A DNA stretch of 8,505 nt from Myxococcales bacterium (GCA_014238595.1 JABAAV010000073.1:1-8505), one strand, 5' to 3'. Counted from the stretch's first letter, positions 1 through 5,735 are shown. The notes: generated by a model not told the origin, from the letters alone. Numbers and translations: made by a program.

Positions 1-805
1 TATAAATTTCAGGGTTACCATGTTTGGACAATGTGATGGCAATGGAATGTCCATCAGGTGACCATGATGCTCCAGTATTCATTCCATTGTATTGTGATAG
101 TCGTTTTGAACGTGTGTGAATTCTGGAGGTTATATAAAGATCAGGTGTTGCACGCATGTAGGAAGTGAATGCAATATATTTCCCATCAGGCGACCATGCG
201 GGAAGAATATTGTGGTTACGGTTGTTGGTTATGGGATGCACATAGTTGCCGTCAAAATCCATTGTATAAATTTGTTTAAAACGTTGTCCTGGTTTTTTGA
301 CAGTAAATGCAATACGTGACGTGAAAAAACCTTCACGTCCTGTGTAATAAAAGAGAACATCGTTTGACCAACGATGCGTTAATGTGCGAAGTGTTGTTAA
401 TGGTCCAGCATAATGTCTCGTTAACACAGGTTGTGTTCCTTGATCGATTTCATATAAATAAAATGTGACGCTAATTCGTTTATCTTTGATAACAGCGCGA
501 TGTTTAATGACACCATAGGCTCCCGTATCTTTCCAATGATCAGGTCGAATTGACACCCCTTCTTGTGTGAGATCTGCAAGAAATGCATCCGGAGCAATGA
601 CATCAAACCATCCTGAAATCGTTAGATTAAAAGATAAGATATCGGTTATTTTTTGAGTGAATGTCGGAGCAGATTGTGGTGATGTTGGAATCGCTATAGG
701 GTATAGTGATCGTTGAGCATTGTTAATATCGAGAACTATTCGTGCATGAACAATGGTTGGCGAAACGATAAGAAAAAAAACAAATACGATCAAAAAACGG
801 AACAT
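1..805 (-). CDS. tolB: TolB, Tol-Pal periplasmic beta-propeller protein (partial, C-terminus off the left edge)
   Basis: TolB is the periplasmic component of the Tol-Pal system. It binds Pal and other outer-membrane partners and helps couple outer-membrane constriction to cell division. The visible 268 residues start with a signal peptide (MFRFLIVFVFF, hydrophobic to residue 19, probable cleavage after VHA at 21). An N-terminal alpha/beta domain follows (about 22-150), and then the start of the propeller. The motif TGREGFFTSRIAF (155-167) matches the conserved TolB stretch at the domain junction. Two propeller signatures are visible: AWSPDGKYIAF (203-213) and SWSPDGHSIAI (247-257). Family members are about 430 residues, so roughly the last 160 are outside the window. 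The ATG lies 11 bp after the tolA stop with only a weak Shine-Dalgarno, which suggests translational coupling in the tolQRAB operon. The identification is seen in motifs and supported by gene order. Confidence 0.95.
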   Translation of the reverse strand, partial: MFRFLIVFVFFLIVSPTIVHARIVLDINNAQRSLYPIAIPTSPQSAPTFTQKITDILSFNLTISGWFDVIAPDAFLADLTQEGVSIRPDHWKDTGAYGVIKHRAVIKDKRISVTFYLYEIDQGTQPVLTRHYAGPLTTLRTLTHRWSNDVLFYYTGREGFFTSRIAFTVKKPGQRFKQIYTMDFDGNYVHPITNNRNHNILPAWSPDGKYIAFTSYMRATPDLYITSRIHTRSKRLSQYNGMNTGASWSPDGHSIAITLSKHGNPEIY

Positions 806-816
806 AATACAGAAGA

Positions 817-1488
817 TTAATGAGGGATTGCTGTTTGAAAACGGAAACATAACCCATTTTGTGTCAAAAGTTTAATAAGATGTTCAGGAACGGCTTGGTT
901 CATCGATGAAGTACGACGTAATGCTTCTTCAACCGAACGATTCAACCGCGGATTGTTTGAACGTTTTTCAAGGGTTCGTGAGATGATTGTTCCCTGTAGA
1001 TTGAAGCGAAGACATCCAATCACCACACCTTCTTGTGTATCTAACGTAGGTCTTGACCACGATGCCATAACTTGAGTGCGCACTCGTGCAAGGTATGGGT
1101 CTCCTTTATTTGTGATATCTTTTCCCGATGACCATAGTGGTTGTAGATCTGTTTTTGTTTCTGGACGTGTTTGTGGCAATTTTTCGGGCGGGGGTTCTTC
1201 TAAAGTGACATTTCTCATTTTTTCTAACAAGGCTGAAGTATTGATATCATGTGTTTGTTGCGTCCGAGATTTCTTCGTTTTTGGAGAGACAAGTGCTTTG
1301 GTTTTTTGTTGTGGAGGTTGAGGTGGTCGTTGTGGAGGCCGTTTATAAGCCAAGGATGCTTCAATGATTTGTAAATCGACAAGCGGTTCTTCTCGAGAAT
1401 CTTGTGATGCATACAAAAACATGACAAAGACAATAGAGCTGTGACCAATCAGAGACAATAATAAAGAAGAAAAATGAATCCAGAACAT
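817..1488 (-). CDS. tolA: TolA/TonB-like energy-transducing protein, short form
   Basis: In position and architecture this is the TolA that joins the TolQR motor to TolB/Pal. One N-terminal membrane helix spans residues about 8-27. It contains Ser12 and His16 in the S-x3-H spacing of the 'SHLS' motif that TonB and TolA use to contact ExbB/TolQ. Residues about 48-75 are proline/glutamine/lysine-rich (PPQRPPQPPQQKTK), more like TonB than the long alanine-rich helix of enterobacterial TolA. From about residue 130 to the end is a TonB/TolA C-terminal domain: DPYLARVRTQVMASW, then a beta strand (GCLRFNLQG) and the SVEEALRRT helix. Two cysteines, in IGCLRF and GLCFRF, could form a disulfide as in TolA domain III. 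At 223 residues it is about half the size of E. coli TolA (421). The gene starts 4 bp after the tolR stop. tolA is chosen over tonB because it lies between tolR and tolB. Confidence 0.85.
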   Translation of the reverse strand: MFWIHFSSLLLSLIGHSSIVFVMFLYASQDSREEPLVDLQIIEASLAYKRPPQRPPQPPQQKTKALVSPKTKKSRTQQTHDINTSALLEKMRNVTLEEPPPEKLPQTRPETKTDLQPLWSSGKDITNKGDPYLARVRTQVMASWSRPTLDTQEGVVIGCLRFNLQGTIISRTLEKRSNNPRLNRSVEEALRRTSSMNQAVPEHLIKLLTQNGLCFRFQTAIPH

Positions 1489-1492
1489 TTGG

Positions 1493-1933
1493 TTAAAGTG
1501 CGTCTAATGTTTCTAATGGCGTTTTTGTTTGATGCGGGTCGGTGACCATGAATAGTTTTGTTACACCAGCTCGACGTGCAATCGCCATGGCACGGACAAC
1601 GACACCATAATTTAGAGTTTGGTCAGCTTCAATATACAGTTCATTTGTTTGTTTGATGCGGGGATTTGCTTTGAGTTTTTTTTCTAACGAGGTCCATGTA
1701 ACGGACACCGTTCCAATGTGTATTTTTCTATGTTTATCGATAGATAGTGTCAGTGCACTGTCTGGACTTTCGAGGATTGCTGCATCAGTTTTTGGAAGAT
1801 TAATATCGACACCTGCATTGAGCATTGGTGCTGTAACCATGAAGATGATCAATAAGACGAGCATGACATCAACCAGTGGTGTGATATTGATATCACTGTT
1901 CAGTTGAGATGATTGGTTGGTTTGGAATCCCAT
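1493..1933 (-). CDS. tolR: TolR/ExbD-family proton-channel subunit
   Basis: TolR is the inner-membrane protein that, with TolQ, forms a proton-driven motor energising TolA. A short cytoplasmic N-terminus (MGFQTNQSSQLNSDIN) precedes the family signature ITPLVDVMLVLLIIFMVTAP. This signature includes the membrane-embedded aspartate (Asp22 from the ATG chosen here) needed for proton movement. The periplasmic domain continues to residue 146, with the typical ELYIEADQTLNYG and VTKLFMVTDP segments. An upstream GTG at 1942 is in frame, but it lies inside the Shine-Dalgarno sequence AGGTGA, which sits 5 bp ahead of the ATG at 1933. The ATG is therefore preferred. The gene lies 16 bp after tolQ and 4 bp before tolA, so it belongs to one transcript. 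All expected motor residues that I can identify are present. Confidence 0.95.
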   Translation of the reverse strand: MGFQTNQSSQLNSDINITPLVDVMLVLLIIFMVTAPMLNAGVDINLPKTDAAILESPDSALTLSIDKHRKIHIGTVSVTWTSLEKKLKANPRIKQTNELYIEADQTLNYGVVVRAMAIARRAGVTKLFMVTDPHQTKTPLETLDAL

Positions 1934-1938
1934 AACGA

Positions 1939-1944
1939 TCACCT
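1939..1944 (-). promoter_or_regulatory. tolR ribosome binding site that decides the start
   Basis: On the minus strand AGGTGA is followed by a 5-nt spacer and ATG at 1933. The competing in-frame GTG (1942-1940) is formed by the last bases of this same motif, so it cannot use it. This favours the 146-residue TolR over a 149-residue version. Confidence 0.7.
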
Positions 1945-1949
1945 ATGCG

Positions 1950-2612
1950 TTAATGTAAAAAATAACGACGGATACTATTTAAGTAATCGTGTTCAAATGT
2001 TTCCATGTCAGCGATAATTATGCGTGTTCGCCGAAGAAAATAATTGTAAGCCATAACCGAAGGAATCGCTGCAACAAGCCCAATAGCTGTTGCAATGAGC
2101 GCTTCAGAGATGCCTGGGGCTACTGTATTTAATCCGGCACTGTTTTGTATGCCAATTTCTTGAAATGCGCCCATAATTCCCCAGACTGTTCCAAACAATC
2201 CAATGAATGGTGAGACTGAAGCGGTTGTGGCTAGAAATGGAAGCCTACTTTCAAGTTTTGTTATTTCAGAGGTTTGTGTTTTATGGAGAATGCGAATGAT
2301 AATATCAATATCTTCTTTGCGTGGAGGAATATCATTGCGTTCTTTGAGTAATTTATCGAGCTCACGTTGTGCAGACAAGAACATTTTTTTTTGTGGACAA
2401 TGTCCGACATTGTCTGACTGTTGTTGAATGTCATGGATGTTTCGTGATTGCCAGAAAAGTTCAGTAAATTTTTGAGTTGCTTTCCCTTGAGCACGGATCA
2501 GTAAATATTTAGAAAGCATGATATACCAAGAGATCATTGACATCAAAACAAGTATGAGCATGACAAGTTTAACAACAGGTCCAGCATGAAGAATCAGATA
2601 CCATGTATTCAT
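1950..2612 (-). CDS. tolQ: TolQ/ExbB-family proton-channel subunit
   Basis: TolQ is the multi-helix inner-membrane subunit that surrounds the TolR helices in the motor. The N-terminal helix (VVKLVMLILVLMSMISWYIML, about 13-33) matches TolQ of proteobacteria. A charged cytoplasmic region (about 40-125) follows. The two conserved helices then appear: PFIGLFGTVWGIMGAF (about 135-150) and ISEALIATAIGLVAAIPSVMAYNYF (about 168-192). These carry the small and hydroxyl residues that line the TolQ channel. The length of 220 residues is close to the usual 225-230. The start is an ATG preceded by GGAA with an 8-nt spacer. It is the first gene of the tolQRAB operon, and a TATAAT box lies about 24 bp upstream. 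A ybgC homologue, which often precedes tolQ, is not present here. Confidence 0.95.
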   Translation of the reverse strand: MNTWYLILHAGPVVKLVMLILVLMSMISWYIMLSKYLLIRAQGKATQKFTELFWQSRNIHDIQQQSDNVGHCPQKKMFLSAQRELDKLLKERNDIPPRKEDIDIIIRILHKTQTSEITKLESRLPFLATTASVSPFIGLFGTVWGIMGAFQEIGIQNSAGLNTVAPGISEALIATAIGLVAAIPSVMAYNYFLRRTRIIIADMETFEHDYLNSIRRYFLH

Positions 2613-2635
2613 GATTTGTGTTCCATAGAGAGGCG

Positions 2636-2641
2636 ATTATA
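2636..2641 (-). promoter_or_regulatory. Candidate -10 box for the tolQRAB operon
   Basis: The minus strand reads TATAAT here, a perfect sigma70 -10 hexamer. It would place transcription start near 2629, leaving a 17-nt leader before the tolQ ATG at 2612. No good TTGACA-like -35 is visible at 16-18 bp. The box touches the start region of the divergent lipoprotein gene. The match is seen; the promoter role is inferred. Confidence 0.4.
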
Positions 2642-2643
2642 CA

Positions 2644-3222
2644 ATGATGAACAGAAAGAGAGAATCGTTGACGGTAACATTCGTTAAAACAAAATCAAAA
2701 GGCAAGATTGTGGTGCAATGTTGTCTCTTAATCGGGCTAGTTTTGGCTGCTTGCGAAACGACAGACAAAGGTGCTGCTGAATTTGGTTGGATTATTCGTG
2801 ATAAAAATAGAGGTAATTCTTGCTGTGCATGGGAAGGTATTCATCCCATTTATAGTCTCAAAGGGGTACGATTGTGTTGGGCGGCAGTGTCTGGCAATAC
2901 TCAATCGGGTACTTGTATGCCTATGCATGAAGTTGATTTTGCGTGCCATTTGGGGTTTGGACTCACACCGTTTATGATTGATCCAGGAAAGCAATCCTTT
3001 TGGGTTGAACCTGTTTGTAGCGATGGTAACCCTCCAGACAAACGATTGTATGATGTCCCAGCATCCATCGTCCGTGATGTCGTTGCGAGTCGAGCGGTAT
3101 CACTTGATGTGTTGCAGATTACTGTTGATCCCTGTGCCTGCCGTCATGTACAAGCCGACGATCAAGAAGATTTAGTTTGTCAACCACCTGCTGAAGGCAT
3201 TAGTTTAAGTTGTACCCAGTGA
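2644..3222 (+). CDS. Cysteine-rich lipoprotein of unknown function
   Basis: I do not recognise a named family. A hydrophobic segment (residues 26-36) ends in the lipobox LAAC, giving a lipidated Cys37. The mature protein has ten more cysteines (60, 61, 78, 91, 101, 125, 164, 166, 179, 190), an even number that suggests disulfides in an exported beta-rich domain. Recognisable phrases are EFGWIIRDKN, VRLCW, LTPFMIDPGKQSFWVEPVC and a final SLDVLQITVDPCAC. These recall Ig-like lipoprotein domains of myxobacteria-type genomes (inference). The start is uncertain. The ATG at 2644 (AGAGAGG with a 10-nt spacer) gives an unusually long 25-residue basic N-region. A GTG at 2710 has AAAAGG 7 nt upstream and would give a compact lipoprotein signal. 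Only 31 bp separate the ATG from divergent tolQ. No function can be assigned. Confidence 0.8.
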   Translation: MMNRKRESLTVTFVKTKSKGKIVVQCCLLIGLVLAACETTDKGAAEFGWIIRDKNRGNSCCAWEGIHPIYSLKGVRLCWAAVSGNTQSGTCMPMHEVDFACHLGFGLTPFMIDPGKQSFWVEPVCSDGNPPDKRLYDVPASIVRDVVASRAVSLDVLQITVDPCACRHVQADDQEDLVCQPPAEGISLSCTQ

Positions 3223-3286
3223 TCATGTGTGTTATCAGATCGCAATCGGTTGGAATTTTTCTTGGTGCAGTTATATTTATTGAAAT

Positions 3287-3292
3287 AAGGAG
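3287..3292 (+). promoter_or_regulatory. Ribosome binding site of the first small lipoprotein
   Basis: AAGGAG lies 4 nt before ATG 3297 and 10 nt before the in-frame ATG 3303. It marks the true start and excludes an upstream in-frame start at 3210. In the duplicated copy the equivalent bases read AATGAG, so this good site was not carried over by the duplication. Confidence 0.65.
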
Positions 3293-3296
3293 ATTG

Positions 3297-3695
3297 ATGA
3301 AAATGTTTGGATCAGTACGTTTATGTGTCGTTGGTTTGTGTTTGTTATTAGGGACTGGGTGTGGAAGTGACGAACCCTTTAGTGGTTTCTTCAATGTTTC
3401 TTGGGGCATTTACGATATAGATACCGGAGAAGCGCTCTCTTGTGATACGTTTGGTTTTGATACCGCGGTTGTGAGATCATACAATGTAGATAGTGCTCTA
3501 TGGAATGAAAAAGATTTATTTGATTGCGATGCTTATTCAGGGGAGACTTACCCTGTTGCCCCAGGGCTTTATGAAATTACGGTATCATTAGAAGGGCCTG
3601 GAGTCTTGTCCTCAGAACCATTTGTCTTTGAAGATTTGTATTCCATTTATAATGGTGAGATATCTTTTGTCAGTGAAGCACAGTTTGTCTTTTAA
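3297..3695 (+). CDS. Small lipoprotein, tandem copy 1 (unknown function)
   Basis: This is a 132-residue predicted lipoprotein. A short signal (MKMFGSVRLCVVGLCLLLGTGC) ends with Cys22 in an LGTGC lipobox, followed by the linker GSDEP. The mature part looks like a single beta-sandwich domain: FNVSWGIYDIDTGEALSCD, then FDCDAYSGETYPVAPGLYEITVSLEGPG, then an acidic end (EDLYSIYNGEISFVSEAQFVF). Two core cysteines (SCD and FDCD) could form a disulfide. This pattern resembles small lipoproteins common in myxobacteria-like genomes, but I cannot give a named family. The mature domain is clearly acidic. The start at 3297 is supported by AAGGAG and by identity with copy 2 from this residue on. The gene is immediately followed by copy 2 (TAA then ATG), so they are very likely co-transcribed. 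Confidence 0.82.
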   Translation: MKMFGSVRLCVVGLCLLLGTGCGSDEPFSGFFNVSWGIYDIDTGEALSCDTFGFDTAVVRSYNVDSALWNEKDLFDCDAYSGETYPVAPGLYEITVSLEGPGVLSSEPFVFEDLYSIYNGEISFVSEAQFVF

Positions 3696-4121
3696 ATGAG
3701 ATTGATGAAAATGTTTGGATCAGTACGTTTATGTGTCATTGGTTTGTGTTTGTTATTGGGGACTGGGTGTGGAAGTGACGAGCCCTTTACTGGTGTCTTC
3801 GATGTTTCTTGGGGGATTTACGATATAGATACCGGAGAAGCGCTCTCTTGTGATACGTTTGGTTTTGATACCGCGGTTGTGAGCTCACTCAGTGTTGTGA
3901 GAGCATACAATCTGTATGAGAGTGCTCTATGGGATCAACAAGATTTCTTTGATTGCGATGCTTATTCAGGGGAGACTTACCCTGTTGCCCCAGGGCTTTA
4001 TGAAATTACGGTATCATTAGAAGGACCTGGAGTCTTCTCAGAACCATTTGTCTTTGAAGATTTTTATTCCATTGATAATGGTGAGATATCTTTTGTCAGT
4101 GAAGCACAGTTTGCATTTTAA
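3696..4121 (+). CDS. Small lipoprotein, tandem copy 2 (unknown function)
   Basis: This is a near-duplicate of the upstream gene with the same signal, LGTGC lipobox and beta-sandwich-like domain. It is 141 residues from the ATG that directly follows the copy 1 stop, or 138 from the ATG at 3705, which corresponds to the copy 1 start. The Shine-Dalgarno equivalent is weakened to AATGAG, so translation probably depends on ribosomes finishing copy 1. Relative to copy 1 it carries a 21-bp insertion (residues SSLSV-type, around 3892-3922), a 3-bp deletion near 4033 and about a dozen amino-acid changes, against about four silent ones. The core FDCDAYSGETYPVAPGLYEI is unchanged. Function is unknown. 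Confidence 0.82.
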   Translation: MRLMKMFGSVRLCVIGLCLLLGTGCGSDEPFTGVFDVSWGIYDIDTGEALSCDTFGFDTAVVSSLSVVRAYNLYESALWDQQDFFDCDAYSGETYPVAPGLYEITVSLEGPGVFSEPFVFEDFYSIDNGEISFVSEAQFAF

Positions 4122-4322
4122 ATGAGATTGATTAGCGTGGTGATGACGAACAGAGGTGCTTCTGTTCGTCTCGTCACAAATTCTATAAAATGACGATATC
4201 TTTTGAGATAATAAATCAAGCGTATCGTTAAAGCGATTGTATCTATAGTGATAAAGCGTCATGGATAGCATGGGAGACATAGCGTTTCTGTTTTAGACAA
4301 ATTTCGACGCCTCCCTATTGTT
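4122..4322. other. Gene-free interval with hairpin between lipoproteins and rhomboid-like gene
   Basis: This interval starts with the residual third boundary repeat. That repeat opens a 23-codon reading frame (4122-4193) which shares only its first three codons with the lipoproteins and is probably not a gene. A strong hairpin follows at 4140-4177. The remainder is AT-rich, without a convincing promoter. The last 30 bp before the rhomboid GTG read in frame as LDKFRRLPIVV, which looks like protein; see the finding on the possible frameshift. Confidence 0.6.
4140..4177. other. Strong hairpin downstream of the lipoprotein pair
   Basis: GACGAACAGA (4145-4154) and TCTGTTCGTC (4161-4170) pair perfectly over 10 bp around the 6-nt loop GGTGCT. 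GTGA (4140-4143) and TCAC (4174-4177) extend the stem beyond a small asymmetric internal loop. It lies 18 bp after the copy 2 stop. There is no T-run after either arm, so a classical intrinsic terminator is not supported. It could stabilise the lipoprotein mRNA 3' end or be a protein-binding palindrome. Confidence 0.6.
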
Positions 4323-4910
4323 GTGCGTTCGTTGTTAATTGCGATTTCAGGGATGACAGTTCTTTATAGTTTTTCCGATGGAGAAGGAAAACAATGGTTT
4401 GTCGAGCAATGTGCAGCCACAGGGCAAGGTGTTTGGGTGGAAGGAAAGTTATGGGCTTTGGTGTTTAGTCCTTTGCTTCATCAGAGCTTATTTAATCTCG
4501 TTTTTTCTGGATTTGTTCTGTGGCAGTTTGGCGCTGTCCTGGAACGTTGGTGGGGATCAAAACGGTTTTTGTTTTTCGTGATTGTTACTGGTGTGGGTGC
4601 AACAGCCGTTGGAACCTTGCTTGATTCTTTTGTGATGCAAGGGGTTCCGATTATTGGAATGTCTTCGATTTTATGTGGATGTTTGGCTGCATATGGTGTT
4701 TTGTTTGCAGAACAACCTATCTCTCTCTTTGGTGTGATGCCATTGACAGGGAAAAAATTTGCAGTGGGCTTTGTGGTCTTGCTTAGTGTTTCTGCGTTGT
4801 CTTCTGGTCGATGGAGTGATTTAGCTGCGTATTGTTTTGCAGTCGGTTTTGCATGGTTTTTGACCAAAAGACGCACCAAAAAACAACACAATACTATCTA
4901 TTGGAATTAA
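4323..4910 (+). CDS. Rhomboid-like membrane protein, probably catalytically inactive
   Basis: This 195-residue polytopic membrane protein matches the rhomboid fold. LWALVFSPLLHQSLFNLVFSG (43-63) and LWQFGAVLERWWGSKRFLFF (66-85) align with the canonical segments of TM2 and the following loop. GMSS (112-115) aligns with the GxSG motif holding the catalytic serine, Ser114. Active rhomboids also use a histidine and asparagine in TM2 and a histidine in the last helix (AHLGG). Here, by hand alignment, those positions are Asn58, Ser62 and Asp166 (SDLAAYCFAVG). The serine is kept but its partners are not, so a pseudoprotease is likely. It ends in a basic tail (TKRRTKKQ). The GTG start has no Shine-Dalgarno, and in-frame sequence upstream looks coding, so the true start is uncertain. 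It converges with the WXXGXW lipoprotein genes with 34 bp between stop codons. Confidence 0.75.
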   Translation: MRSLLIAISGMTVLYSFSDGEGKQWFVEQCAATGQGVWVEGKLWALVFSPLLHQSLFNLVFSGFVLWQFGAVLERWWGSKRFLFFVIVTGVGATAVGTLLDSFVMQGVPIIGMSSILCGCLAAYGVLFAEQPISLFGVMPLTGKKFAVGFVVLLSVSALSSGRWSDLAAYCFAVGFAWFLTKRRTKKQHNTIYWN

Positions 4911-4914
4911 CGGA

Positions 4915-4935
4915 ACAAGATCAATGTGATTTTGT
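4915..4935. terminator. Weak hairpin between convergent genes
   Basis: ACAAGATCA and TGATTTTGT pair over 9 bp, with one G-U as plus-strand RNA, around the 3-nt loop ATG. It lies in the 34-bp gap between the rhomboid-like stop and the lipoprotein stop. A run of eight T's begins about 13 bp further on, too far for a standard intrinsic terminator. The element recurs with one extra mismatch near 5749-5769 after the second lipoprotein gene. A terminator role is possible but weakly supported. Confidence 0.25.
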
Positions 4936-4944
4936 GCGTGGTCG

Positions 4945-5649
4945 TTAGTTTTTTTTGTGCTTAGTCTTTTTTGTACGCTTAGTATTCGATTTATCTTTTG
5001 TGATGGATGCTTTGCTTGGTTTTCTATGATCGCGTCCTTGAGATTGTTTATTGTTCCGTACAGAGGGCTTTCTATGATCGCGTCCTTGGGATTGTTTATT
5101 ACCTCGTACAGAGGGCTTTCTATGATCGCGTCCTTGGGATTGCTTATTACGCCGTACAGAGGGTCGTCTATGATCGCGCCCCTGAGATCGTCGATGGTCT
5201 TGTATCGATGGTCGTCTATGATCGCGTGCAGAGGGTCGTCTATGATCGCGTCCTCGCGATCGTCTATGATCGCGGTGGTATGCCGAACGAGGTCTATGAT
5301 CACGCCGTGATCGAATATTCCATCCATGAGGAATATTGTTTGGTAATACCCAATAGCCACGTGAAAATAGATAACGCCCACCTGAGTAATAGTAAGAAGG
5401 TTGGACATAAACATAGTTCACACGGTTTCGCACCCAGGAACCAGGAACCCATTGCCATTGTCCGCGATGGATATTCCAATAACCATCTAGCCAGACAAAG
5501 CCTAATCCTGGTGATACGGTTGGAACTTCATAGCGTACTTGCGGGACAACAGATAAATGCGTGATATCCCTAACAGCAACGCCTGTTGTGACACATCCTC
5601 CGAGTAAAAGGATGGTCAGAGATGATAATAATAATGATGTGATTTTCAT
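4945..5649 (-). CDS. WXXGXW-type lipoprotein with basic octapeptide-repeat tail, copy A
   Basis: This is a 234-residue predicted lipoprotein. The signal MKITSLLLSSLTILLLGGC gives lipidated Cys19. A short linker leads to a conserved aromatic domain containing WLDGYW and WVPGSW, the two-copy WXXGXW repeat found in small exported proteins of Gram-negative bacteria, then VYVQPSYYYSGGRY and SRGYW. The rest is a low-complexity, strongly basic tail of eight-residue units (RDHRRPSA, RDHRKPSV, RGNKQSQG types), ending in KRTKKTKHKKN. Function is unknown. Such a tail could bind anionic surface polymers or nucleic acid (inference). The ATG at 5649 is preferred because it opens the lipoprotein signal. An in-frame GTG three codons earlier, 11 nt after AAGG, and a TTG at 5685 are alternatives. 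It is nearly identical in the N-terminal half to copy B upstream. Confidence 0.82.
   Translation of the reverse strand: MKITSLLLSSLTILLLGGCVTTGVAVRDITHLSVVPQVRYEVPTVSPGLGFVWLDGYWNIHRGQWQWVPGSWVRNRVNYVYVQPSYYYSGGRYLFSRGYWVLPNNIPHGWNIRSRRDHRPRSAYHRDHRRSRGRDHRRPSARDHRRPSIQDHRRSQGRDHRRPSVRRNKQSQGRDHRKPSVRGNKQSQGRDHRKPSVRNNKQSQGRDHRKPSKASITKDKSNTKRTKKTKHKKN
5026..5289 (-). repeat. 24/48-bp in-frame repeats encoding octapeptides (copy A)
   Basis: ATGATCGCG-type cores start at 5026, 5074, 5122, 5170, 5218, 5242 and 5266. The spacings are 48, 48, 48, 48, 24 and 24 bp. The basic unit is thus 24 bp, eight residues on the minus strand, usually alternating RDHRKPSV and RNNKQSQG types. Every core contains GATC. 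Because the unit is a multiple of three and lacks stops, several frames on both strands stay open. Confidence 0.9.
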
Positions 5650-5735
5650 AAAAATCACAGTAGCTGTTGCCTTCAATGGTTTCAAGTCTTAACGCTACCA
5701 AATAGCTTCAAAAAACAAATACGAACCCAAAAACA

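Larger units (their letters stand above)
3290..4132 (+). repeat. Tandem duplication of a lipoprotein gene with 9-bp boundary repeats
   Basis: The sequence GAGATTGAT occurs at 3290-3298, 3698-3706 and 4124-4132. The first two open near-identical units of 408 and 426 bp; the third is followed by unrelated sequence. The middle junction has the downstream left flank (TTTTAAAT, also before the third copy) joined to the upstream right flank (GAAAATG, also after the first copy). This is what slippage or recombination between two short direct repeats would give. Confidence 0.9.

Noticed and set aside
116..606. Small open frames within 1-800 on either strand
   Set aside because: The minus-strand frame ending in the window edge is clearly TolB throughout; the small frames are its shadows.
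4140..4177. Intrinsic (Rho-independent) terminator
   Set aside because: The stem is strong but no T-run follows on either strand, so it is listed as a hairpin only.
4122..4193. Short 23-codon frame beginning at the third boundary repeat
   Set aside because: Only the first three codons match the lipoproteins. The rest overlaps the hairpin and has no signal peptide.
4957..5564. Long open frames on the plus strand opposite copy A, and another minus-strand frame at 4821-5414
   Set aside because: They arise because the 24/48-bp repeat is a multiple of three and lacks stops in several frames. The chosen frame alone has a lipoprotein signal and the WXXGXW domain.
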